In this document: piece after piece, positions 47,160 to 57,159 of the stretch
How positions within the stretch are numbered: position 1 is the first letter of the stretch
Layout: every line of letters starts with the position of its first letter
Assembly: GCA_026419785.1 (NCBI GenBank)
Contig: JAODTK010005798.1
Coordinates: 186,001 to 250,000, forward strand
Direction of reading: 5' to 3'
Length of the DNA: 64,000 nucleotides
From: Sclerodactyla briareus
Taxonomy: Eukaryota > Echinodermata > Holothuroidea > Dendrochirotida > Sclerodactylidae
Notes under the pieces: generated by a model
Seen by the model: the letters and a program-made list of their open reading frames with translations, nothing else
What the model was told of the DNA's origin: nothing
Databases searched by the model: none
Position numbers and translations under genes: made by a program

Positions 47160-48157
47160 TTTTTGTGCATGTGTCACAAAACTTTATCTATCGTTCGTAC
47201 GAACAGTGAGTTTCGTAAGATTGCCTGATTTTCCTTACGGTGAAAATCTCCGTCTGAGAATGGCCTAAAATGTCTTACTAACTACGCAACATAAAATGAC
47301 GTGAGATTTTCTTGCGGCGAACTTACGTCCGTCCTCAATAAGTTTGTTACATACAGTCAACGTACAGCAAACTACTGCACTCGCGGCACACTCAAGTCGT
47401 TCGTCACGAAAAATGGAGAATACACTCGGGCACTGTTCTCCTGGTGATATTTTTTCGATTTTCGGAAGAGTTCGCGCATTTTGAAGATGACAAGAATGAT
47501 CAGGAAACAACAACTATGAATGAGGAGGGAGAAGACGTCGCCTGAACTTGATCGAATGGAGAGGAAACGGCGGACGTTTCGTTGGTGGTGCGACCATGTA
47601 TACAGCAGGAGGAATATTTTTGGGGGAAAATGAAACACTATTTGGCGAGCTGGATCGAGAAGTGGTGGCGGACTACATGTTCATAAGACTGTGGATCGTA
47701 ACCCTCCGTGAAGTGTTACATTCGTGTTGACATCGTGTATTGTTAGAATTCTACGAATACCGCAACAGCACACATTTCCGCTGTGAGGCGTTGGTAAGAA
47801 CAACGCCGTGCGAACTATTAGTTAAAAAAAACACAATATTCTTAGGAAGTTTTCATGAACAACTCAAGAAGTTCTTGCGGTGAACTTACGGCCGTCGTGA
47901 GGCAGAATAAGAACCGAAAACGCAGTTTAAACCGAAGATCTACATTTTTAGTACGAGTTCTTCGGCACTCATACGGCTGCCTATGTTAGGTCATTCTTAC
48001 GGTGTTCATAAGAATAGGAAGCAATCTTGGACATGATCATCGACCTGGCTACGAATTGTATAAGAACGGTCTACTGACAGTTGCATTTCGTAAGGAAGCT
48101 CAGGACCCGTAAGAAATGACCACGAAATCCCTATAATTGTTCGTAGACCGTTCGTAA
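47160..48157. repeat. TTACG/CGTAA-rich zone with direct and inverted motifs
   Basis: GTTCGTACGAAC (about 47197) is a perfect palindrome. TTCTTGCGGCGAACTTACG.CCGTC (about 47310) recurs as TTCTTGCGGTGAACTTACGG (about 47872). Related forms include TTCCTTACGGTGAA, TTCTTACGGTGTTCATAAGAA, TTTCGTAAGGAAGC, CCCGTAAGAAATG and ACCGTTCGTAAGC. Both orientations are mixed, suggesting a foldback-type or degenerate satellite element. Frames in this zone show no domain. Confidence 0.5.
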
Positions 48158-49816
48158 GCATTTGTGACCAAACTTGTTCAGATAATCAAGAATTTGTGTA
48201 TCCATGGAGTGTTCAGGGAATTTAGTTCAAAGTTTATAAAGGGGGATTATATGCTCGAAGTTCTCGCGTGGACATGTCGCCCTCCATAAATTTGGGGAGC
48301 AGTTGTTGTTTATTCCCCTGTTCGACATTTGCGGATAGGTTATTGTTATACAGACCATATTTTATCAAAAAGCCTTATAGACCCCGGAGAGCTTGGACTC
48401 CCATGGAAGGTGACCTACCCGGGGCACATGGTTCATGACAAGTGGGCCAAATTTGGCCATCACAGGGGTCATTGGAGGGGCATAATAAGAAGGGGCGTAA
48501 CTATGGTGATGTGACACCCGCTGTGAAAACTCAGTATCGAGAAAAATCGGTCTCTCGGCAAACAGGAAGGGGGCTCACTGAATACTGTGAAATGAAAATC
48601 GAAAGTCTGCCCCCGGGACGCAGGTCGGTCATGAGTAGTTCTCACCACCTATGAACATGATTTTTGAGTCATAATGGAGCACAGTGAAAACATCAGAGCG
48701 ATTTTTTTTGCATTCTTACTTTCTAGTGATCAGATGATCATATATTCGAGCCCTGATAACATAATGGGGGTGTCTCTCAAATATTTGTGTAGATGCCATT
48801 TTGCTCCGGAAAAAATGTTGGTGTGCCTTTGCATTGACACATGTGTATCAATGTTGCTGTTTCAACAAATCAATATTCCTGATAAACCCGCATGCTTAAA
48901 TTATTGCATTAACGCTGTGGGCCCTCCTATTAGAATGGATTCAATATCGCCTTATTGTGGAGGGCTATTACGAGCCAGTTATTGTGCAAATAGCCCCAGG
49001 GTTCTCTTGAAATCACAACTGTGTGGTAAAATGGTGGCCAATGCATAGTCTGAGCCTCAGCCATGGCGAATATGTGGTATTTTGGTATAGAGGGCCAGGA
49101 TCATTCAGGAGTAACTTTGACCGAAAGGTTCTCCGTCGGGTGAAATGTTTATCCTGCAGATTATTAATGGTTAGATAATTGGTGTATTTCCACGGCGTTT
49201 TTTGTTAATCAGGTTTTCACTTTAAAACTCATATGACTTGCACTATTTTACTAAGAGTTACTGAATAACTTTTTTTTAAATGTGGATTCGCGACTTGATA
49301 CTAGACGCGAATCAAATCGCGACGATGCATATACTGCAATGTAACCAGAATGCCAAAAGACTTAGTGATTTCCTTGACTCATTTCTGACATCCTATAGCC
49401 AGACACAAGGACAAACGGGAGATTGTACGAGCTCATTATGGGCAACATACGTCTGACAAATTTCCCATTTCCTCCAACATAATGCTATCTTGATCAACCA
49501 ATAGGGTTCCTGTACTCCTTGATAAGAAAGCTACACCCGATTTAGGAAAAATTCACTCTTTTATCACTCTTTTTCCACAGCTGTCTACACAGGGTACTGT
49601 TGCTCTTGATAAGAAAGCCACACACCCAATTCCAACGAGATCAAACCAAGCATACTTTTTAGGTTTACAAGGATTTTCTGCCTTGGCCTGCGGTGACCCA
49701 AGCCATCAGGTGGCCTTGACCTGAACCCCAAACCAATGGGTTCATGTGCTCATCATGGGGATCAGGCATACCAAGTATGAGCTTCATCCATCTAGGTTGA
49801 GTTGTCGTGCTTACAA
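48158..49816 (+). repeat. 1.65 kb tandem duplication, copy 1
   Basis: Copy 1 begins GCATTTGTGACC after CGTTCGTAA and ends TTGTCGTGCTTACAA before GCATTTGTGACC of copy 2. It is nearly identical to 49817-51463. Its frame 48674-49048 (124 codons) is carried in shortened form at 50427-50705, with different start regions because of indels; no protein family is recognised. The 3' part (from about 49560) is an R2 unit, so the duplication includes the start of the R2 array. Confidence 0.92.
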
Positions 49817-51463
49817 GCATTTGTGACCAAACTTGTTCAGATAATCAAGAATTTGTGTACCATGAGTGTTCAGGGAATTTAGTTCAAAGTTTATAAAGGG
49901 GGATTATATGCTCGAAGTTCTCGCGTGGACATGTCGCCCTCCATAAATTTGGGGAGCAGTTGTTGTTTATTCCCCTGTTCGACATTTGCGGATAGGTTAT
50001 TGTTATACAGACCATATTTTATCAAAAGCATATAGACCCCGGAGAGCTTGGACTCCCATGGAAGGTGACCTACCCGGGGCACATGGTTCATTGACAAGTG
50101 GGCCAAATTTGGCCATCACAGGGGTCATTGGAGGGGCATAATAAGAAGGGGCGTAACTATGGTGATGTGACACCCGCTGTGAAAACTCAGTATCGAGAAA
50201 AATCGGTCTCTCGGCAAACAGGAAGGGGGCTCACTGAATACTGTGAAAGAAAAATCGAAAGTCTGCCCCCGGGACGCAGGTCGGTCATGAGTAGTTCTCA
50301 CCACCTATGAACATGATTTTTGAGTCATAATGGAGCACAGTGAAACATCAGAGCGATTTTTTTTGCATTCTTACTTTCTAGTGATCAGATGATCATATAT
50401 TCGAGCCCTGATAACATTAATGGGGGTTGTCTCTCAAATATTTGTGTAGATGCCATTTTGCTCCGGAAAAAATGTTGGTGTGCCTTTGCATTGACACATG
50501 TGTATCAATGTTGCTGTTTCCACAAATAAATATTCTGATAAACCCGCATGCCTTAAATTATTGCATTAACGCTGGGGGCCCTCCTATTAGAATGGATTCA
50601 ATATCGCCTTATTGTGGAGGGCTATTACGAGCCAGTTATTGTGCAAATAGCCCCAGGGTTCTCTTGAAATCACAACTGTGTGGTAAAATGGTGGCCAATG
50701 CATAGTCTGAGCCTCAGCCCATGGCGAATATGTGGTATTTTGGTATAGAGGGCCAGGATCATTCGAGTAAACTTTGACCGAAAGGTTCTCCGTCGGGTGG
50801 AAATGTTTATCCTGCAGATTATTAATGGTTAGATAATTGGTGTATTTCCACGGCGTTTTTTGTTAATCAGGTTTTCACTTTAAAACTCATATGACTTGCA
50901 CTATTTTACTAAGAGTTACTGAATAACTTTTTTCTTAAATCGTGGATTCGCGCTTGATTACTAGACGGAATCAAATCGCGACGATGCATATACTGCAATG
51001 TAACCAGAATGCCAACAATACTTATGATTCCCTTGATCATGTCTGACTCTATAGCCGACACAAGGACAAACGGGAGATTGTACGAGCTCATTATGGGCAA
51101 CATAAAGAGAGTCGGACAAATTCCCATTTCCTCCAACATAATGCGATCTTGATCAACCAATAGGGTTCCTGTACTCTTGATTCGAAAGCTACACACTGAA
51201 TTATGGAAAAAATCACTCTTCCACAGCTGTCTTACACAGGGTACTGTTGCACTCTTGATAAGAAAGCCACACACCCAATTCCAACGAGATCAAACCAAGC
51301 ATACTTTTTAGGTTTACAAGGATTTTCTGCCTTGGCTGCGGGGACATCAGCCATCAGGTGGCTTGGACCTGAACCAAACCAATGGGTTCATGTGCCTCAT
51401 CATCGGGGTCAGATACCAAGTATGAGCTTCATCCATCTAGGTTGAGTTGTCGTGCTTACAAGC
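49817..51463 (+). repeat. 1.65 kb tandem duplication, copy 2
   Basis: Starts GCATTTGTGACCAAAC, ends CGTGCTTACAAGC and then continues into TCAAATTTGCCGAAATATTG, the normal continuation of the R2 unit. The junction shares AAGC with the left edge of copy 1 (CGTAAGC). Differences from copy 1 are almost all one- or two-base indels, for example TATCCATGGAGTG versus TACCATGAGTG and GTGAAAACATC versus GTGAAACATC. Confidence 0.92.
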
Positions 51464-52570
51464 TCAAATTTGCCGAAATATTGAATTTTCACCAAATTCC
51501 AATATTTCTATTTGAAATGACCCTGGTCTACAGCCAAGAACAAAGGGTTCCTGTAGTCCCATAAAAATATGATTCACACCAATTTTCAATCTGATCAAAC
51601 CAACCATCCGGGACTAGTTTGTGTTTACAAGGATTTTCAGACTTTGGCTTCTGTTGACCTCAAATGACCTTTGACATAACACCAGAATAATAGGGTTCAG
51701 GTGATAATCATGGGGAACTCGCATACCAAGTATGAGCTTCATTCATCCAGGTGGGGTCGGGTCATCGTGTTTTCAAGCCAAAATTGTCCAGAACATCAAT
51801 TTGTCACATTTTTTTGTTTTGTTTCAACTAAAAGTCACCCCGAACTTAACCAAAAACCAAAAGGCTCCTGTACTATCCATGAGGAAGCTACACCCCAACT
51901 TTCAACTTGATCATACCATTGGACTTATGTGTGTTTACAAACATTTTCAGACTTCTGTTGACCTCAGATGACTTGTGACCTGATAAAAAAAAGTCGGGTT
52001 CAGTTACTCATCATGGGGAACTCGCATACCAAGTATGAGCTTCATTCATCCAGGTGGGGTCGGGTCATCGTGTTTTCAAGCCAAAATTGTCCAGAACATC
52101 AATTTGTCACATTTTTTTTGTTTTGTTTCAACTAAAAGTCACCCCGAACTTAACCAAAAACCAAAAGGCTCCTGTATATACCATTGTAGGATAGCTACCT
52201 CAATTTCAACGATTCAATACCAACCAATCTGAACGTTACCAAAATCTTCAGACTTTGACCCTCTGTTGACCTCAGGTGACCTTTCATCTAACACCACAAC
52301 AATATGGTTCATGTACTCATCATGGGGGACTGGCATACCAGGTATGAGCTTCATTCATCAGTGTGGGGTCGGTTATCGTGTTTACAAGCCAAAATGGAAC
52401 GAACGTTCTTTACCGAAATTAACTCTGACCTGAACTAAAAACAATTGGGACCTGTACTCCCCACAAGGAATACATCAAATTTCAATTTGATCTGACTAAC
52501 CATTCCGGACTTGCCGTGTTTTCAAAGATTTCGGACTTTGAACTCTAGTTGCAATGAACCTCAATGCATG
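51220..52570 (+). repeat. Array of repeat family R2, about four to five units
   Basis: CATGGGGAACTCGCATACCA followed by AGTATGAGCTTCATTCATCC occurs near 51709 and 52013; variants are near 51400 and 52322. Each unit goes on with GTCGTGTTTTCAAGCCAAAATTGTCC-like sequence, AAAAGTCACCCCGAACT-like sequence, AGGCTCCTGTACT, ATTTTCAGACTT..CTTCTGTTGACCTCA and TGACCTTTGAC. Two units (about 51690-51880 and 52002-52180) are nearly identical over about 190 bp, so the array has amplified recently. It overlaps the end of the 1.65 kb duplication. Orientation is opposite to 11390-12860. Confidence 0.85.
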
Positions 52571-52574
52571 AACT

Positions 52575-53260
52575 TGTTGCAACAAAATAATTTAGTAATC
52601 TGTAGATGTATGGCGTGAAAGGCATACATTATCAAAACAGTACATGGACATCGGTAAATTAATAAGGATGGTTATTGTCGTTTATGTTAATTTTCCTTTC
52701 ACTTATTACTATGGAATTCCTCAGCGTTTCCAATGAATTGGAAAGATGGTGCTCGTATTTACACAGAGTGTGGACCAAATGAAAATGAATGTCGTTTACT
52801 TAAAATATCTCTAGCTCAAAACCCTGGAAGGGTGATTTATAATTCAGAAAGATTGAAGGACACGATAAAACCTACATCCATCGTAAATGGGAAGAATTAT
52901 TTCCACAGAAGCAGTTTACTGGGTAGTAATTTTTTACTTCCCTTTCAAGCTGTGCGGGAAGTGAAGATACAATACGTTCAGTTTGCTATTTGCATAGAAT
53001 TGTTGGAACGAATGCCTTTTTATTTGAAAGTCATTTAAAAGAGTCGCCTATGTGTTAATTTTGTGATCTTGAGTGTGAAACATTGGAAAAGGTATGGTAT
53101 TTGTTGGGCAGGTCTTATGCGAAATATTTCGGGGATCATATATGCCATACATGTTCGAAGGTGAGTGACTACGCATGTAGACCTAATTACTATGAATTTT
53201 AGGGTTTGAGTAACAAAATGGTAATGATATGCAGAAAAGGGAACTAATGCACGGATGGAA
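52575..53260. other. Unassigned DNA with a 101-codon frame
   Basis: The plus-strand frame 52733-53038 begins at ATG (MNWKDGARIYTECGPNENEC) and is open to TAA. It has no recognisable domain and no splice context. I leave it as a hypothetical frame. Confidence 0.3.
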
Positions 53261-53263
53261 AAA

Positions 53264-53412
<149 letters not shown>

Positions 53413-53647
53413 CGGGTGTACGTAACAACTCACATTGAAAAGGTATTGAGACCTTACTATCCGGCGTGCTTTATTGCTGAATATGGAATATCGAGTACAC
53501 AACAGGCCAGTAGGGTCACTCTGCCAATATGGGTTTTGGTCTTCTTTTTTCCCATGGGGTACTTGCATTCTCAAGGAAGAAAGATGCTGCCAGGACTATA
53601 TCCTTCTTGTTTTTTATTCCTGCGAAGGTGTGTCTGTCTCTGTGATA

Positions 53648-53778
53648 ATGGACACTGGGGGGGGGATCGTTACTCATGAAGGACAGCTGAACGGGACGAT
53701 GTGGATGCGATATTCAGACTGATAAAAGAACTGGCCGCATTCGAAAACATGAGTCATACAGTGAGAACTGCCGAAAGG
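53648..53778 (+). pseudogene. Second acetyltransferase-like (SAT1/SAT2 type) first exon, paralog of 14436-14561
   Basis: ATG at 53648 (MDTGG), then after a shift across the G-run DRYS, a one-base lesion at TCATGAAGG, then RTAERDDVDAIFRLIKELAA and FENMSHTVRTAER. This aligns with MSNTG..YSIRRAGQE.DVDDI.LRLVKELAEFHNMSHAKYSAEE of the 14.4 kb exon, and with the N-terminal 'DxxxIxRLIKELAxFE' of SAT-type GNAT enzymes (family knowledge). Where the first copy has GAAG|GTATTG, this one has AAAGGAAATTAAA, so the donor appears lost. The duplicated segment A begins about 50 bases later. A dead paralog is most likely; errors in the sequence could mimic part of this. Confidence 0.55.
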
Positions 53779-53824
53779 AAATTAAATTCTATGTATCATT
53801 GCCAGAAGTCAGACCAGTTCGTAT

Positions 53825-55415
53825 CAATTAGGGGTGCTACCCTTTTTTGAAAGTTAGTTGCGTGCACGGTGCACATACTCATGGGGCGGCACACGGTGCG
53901 GGTGTAAACCCCCTAAATAGTCATTCGCGATTCTGCCATGAACGCCACAATTTCGTGCAAAGACATGATTAAAATTTTTGGTTAAGACAAGTTTTTATAT
54001 CAAAAGATTGCCTGTCTTTTAGATGGCATGTCCAAAAAGTTTAAAATTTTCGCGCGCGTTCGCGCGCAGTTGCGGTTTTAGTTCTGTGTTATAAACTCAA
54101 TTTGACACAAGTCTGGCTCCAAGTCAAATGTCCCTCCATCGCGCTGTGGTCCGCAACGAAAATGAAATGGGGGCAGTAATCTTTAAGTAAAAACCTCAGG
54201 CCTGCCCTATCGTAAATGAGAGTCGAGAGTGGGTCAGTTGTCATGGTCGATCGTTGGTCAAATTGGATCCTGCAAAATCTCGCGCGTCGCGCGAACGTAA
54301 GTGGTGTTGCCATTGGCCATTTCGATTGATCCGTTCATACTGAAACCTCACTTGCAATCGTATTTCAGAATGTCCACAGCACCCAACGCAAAACCTTGAA
54401 TTGATCCTATTGCGATTAGTTTTTGGAGAACCTTCCTCCCTGAAATAAAAATTGTTATCAAGGTTAGGAATGCTGCTGACTGTCCCAGGAGCCATGGGAA
54501 GTGGCTCGTTTCCTGCAATCTAGGGGAGTCTGGCAAACGAAAAATTTTCTCGTACGCTAAGCGCCACCGTGGGCGCTCCGCTTAGATATATTCTCTTGTC
54601 CGTCCATACCCCCAACCGCCAACACAAATCGCCGCCTTGTCAATGGGTCATTGTGCCCTTTCCCGTGTCAATAGGTTCGTGGGTTGGTTTCACAATTTAG
54701 GGTATTATGCTCGGTATTATACGAATGGTAAATAGTAAAACGGTGATATTTTGCTAAGTAATAATGTAATTGGTATTTGGCTAGGTCGTACTGCAAGTGG
54801 TTATCACAGTCGCAAGTGAATATATACGTATGTATGGCCATCACAGTACGGTTACGAATGAAGAAAGATAGAGGTACAACGACTTAGCCCTGTGTCAGAC
54901 TACCTTCTTCAGCGGGCCTGCGGGCACCCGATGACATGGCTTCCTTATCGATAGCAAGGTACCCTGTTTGAGACAAGCTGAGAAAACATGGATATTCTGT
55001 CGCATTTCAATTGTCAACGCGATAACTTGACCCCACCTCGATGGATAAGCTCTACTCGGTATGTGTGTTTGCCTGATGACTACAATGCCTCCATTTATTT
55101 TAAAGGCTGTCGTGGATCAATATCTGCACGGAAGTTTGGTATTCCGGTTTGCGATCAGCTGACTGCCTAAGTTGTTATTTGTAGTGGTACGTGAGGAATA
55201 TGTAAGTGAATTGTTCTGCAATCGGGAGGATTTAGCCTCAATCCATGAAAAAGTTGTTCTAATTGCGCTTTTCGTTACCGTTCGTTTCACAAGAATATAG
55301 CAGTCCGTCATTTGGTCTAGTGTGATTCCCTATAATGACCTGTTGACTCGGCTTACAACTAAAGTTCACGTTATCAGTGTCTGTTTTACTGTTATCTGTT
55401 GGGCGAGTGAATAAA
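53825..55415 (+). repeat. Duplicated segment A, 5' part (partner 61050-62679)
   Basis: Shared landmarks with segment B in order: TTAG.TTGCGTG, CACAATTTCGTGCAA, AGACATGATTAA, GCGCGC..TTCGCGCGCAGTTGCGG, AATGTCCCTCC, CAGGCCTGCCCTATCGTAAAT, GATTGATCCGTTTCAT-like, GAACCCAACGCAAA, TTATCAAGGTTAGGAATG, CCATGGGAA..G, AATCTAGGGG, CCAACACAAATCGCCGCCTTG, ATTATGCTCGGTATTATACGAATG, TTAGCCCTGTGTC, GGCACCCGATG, TTTTAAAGGCTGTCGTGGATCA and CTAGTGTGATTCCCTATA. It includes one R2-like piece (about 55018-55075). Similarity is high but with many indels. No conserved reading frame is evident. Confidence 0.85.
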
Positions 55416-56650
55416 GGGCTGTTCACACTTGTGCGATACGATACTATCGATACAATAAATTTATCGGACGTCGATTTGAGCTATTTAAACCCTCCTCGTT
55501 CGATAAATTTATAATCGGATATGATAATTGGGCGTGATGCAAGTGATGATACTTGCCACTTTGCCAAAAGTAATGGAACGCCAAACGGCTATTGGGAAGT
55601 TTACGTGGAAAGTTGGGTTTTAGTGATAAACTCATAGGGGTTTTGAATGAATGTTTTGTGTATTGGACGTATTCGGGGAAGACATGGCCTCTGAATGACC
55701 TTCTCGGGGCCCGATGCCGCAATGCACGGGACCTACGAAACCATTATTTCCGTTCGAATCCATGAAGCCCTCTGCATATATACGATAGTACGTTTACCAG
55801 TGAGGTAAGTTGGAGAGGTCCATGGTGCGCCGGCTCCCACGAAGTATCATGTGCACGCAAAGGCAGGATATATTCGGTTGGTAGTGAGTGACCTGGGGAG
55901 GGGGGGTGTTGTGGCGTTTGAGAGAGCAGGGGCGGGGTTTTCCAGAGGGTCCTCGATCCACAACCTGACGTATAACGGAAACTTCACGCTACCCTCATGT
56001 GAAGAATGGCGGGAATGGAAACGGAAGAGGCAACGGAAATGATCAAGGGGGGGGGGGGGGTATAATGTCGACTTAATGCCAAGTTAATTTGTCTTGTAGA
56101 TCAGTGAGTGAGGAAAGTAGTGAGGTAAGTAGTGAGGTACACAGGTGGAGCCGTGGCATTATTTTTACATGCCATGTTTCTGAGCATAGTATAACCAAGC
56201 CCAATTTTTCAGCTCAATTGGATGAATTTAAACCCTCAATTGACTGAAATGCTTTCTTGGCACCTCCCTTCGCCGTATTATGGGATCCGATGCTAATTAA
56301 GACTGGTGGACTAACCGAAAGTGTAGTGCGGGGATGGTGAGGTCAGGTGTCTGATTCGTGATCGTTCTCCCGCTCCTACAAGTACTGAGAAGACACAAGC
56401 TTCGAATTGCTTTGACAATTACAATTCTTGGTACTCAAAAACCTGCCGCCATCTATTCCCCCCCCTGAAGCGACAAAGGGGAAACTGTGGCTCTCTCAAC
56501 TAAAAATCCCACTACTTTCCCCGTTATTTAGGCGTCGAGACGTCCGATGAAATAATCGTACGAACCTTTTTATCGCACAGTGTGAACACTCCACCGAATG
56601 AATTTATGTATCGTATCGTATCGTATCGTATCGCACAAGTGTGAACAGCT
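55416..56650. mobile_element. Non-autonomous DNA element with long terminal inverted repeats, copy A (about 1.24 kb)
   Basis: The left end GGGCTGTTCACACTTGTGCG plus ATACGATAC is the reverse complement of the right end GTATCGTATCGCACAAGTGT plus GAACAGC. Inner inverted copies follow: TTATCGGACGTCGA on the left against TCGAGACGTCCGATGAAATA on the right, and a second TATCGCACAGTGTGAACA just inside the right end. Flanks are AATAAA (left) and TTTAA (right), so a short T/A-rich target duplication such as TAA is possible. That and the GGGCTGTT end would suit the PIF/Harbinger superfamily, but the class is an inference. No transposase frame is seen inside. The right end holds four TATCG units against about two on the left. 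Confidence 0.75.
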
Positions 56651-56654
56651 TTAA

Positions 56655-57070
56655 TTTTTGTTGGAAAGTGTATCAGGTTTTTCTTCAAGAGTACAGGTAC
56701 CTGGTAGCATCATTTTTTGTGAAGATGGGAAATTTGTCAGACTTGTCATCCTATTGGCCCATAATGAGCTGTACACTTTTTTTTCCAATTGTCCCTTAGA
56801 TGCCAGGGGTTGTCAAAAATGAGTCAAGGAACACTAAGCCTTTTCGGCTTTCTGGTGCTGTTTTATTATTATCTCATGCTCTCCGAATGGCCCGGTGAGA
56901 TATTGTAGTCAGTTTGCCACTTCACCATATTACCGTTGCTGGTTCCTTCCACTAGCAACGGTTGTAATGTCACCATGTGGGTGGTTAAAAACTATAGCAC
57001 TGAGGGTATCCCTATGGTGGGGGGCCATGGTGTTGGGTGCACCAGGAATGAGTGCAATCGCAAAGTGTTC
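56655..57070. other. Unassigned DNA
   Basis: Unique sequence to the right of element A; no comparison with B is possible because B runs off the window. No gene is seen. Confidence 0.4.
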
Positions 57071-57075
57071 CATTT

Positions 57076-57155
57076 GTGTGTGTGTGTTTTGTGTGTGTGC
57101 TTGTGTTTTGTGTGTGTTGTGTGTGCGTGCGTGTGGCTGTGTGTATGTGTTGCTT
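57076..57155. repeat. (GT)n microsatellite, imperfect
   Basis: TGTGTGTGTGTTTTGTGTGT and TGCGTGCGTGTGG runs. The overlapping frames on both strands (56895-57280) translate this repeat and are not genes. Confidence 0.93.
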
Positions 57156-57159
57156 GCGT

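Noticed and set aside
48674-49048. ORF conserved between the tandem copies (also 50427-50705) as a selected gene
   Set aside because: The copies are so recent that conservation is expected without selection; indels alter the frame and start.
54089-54495. Minus-strand ORFs partly similar to 61321-61569 as a conserved protein
   Set aside because: Similarity follows the nucleotide duplication, with frame changes between copies; no codon-type conservation is visible.
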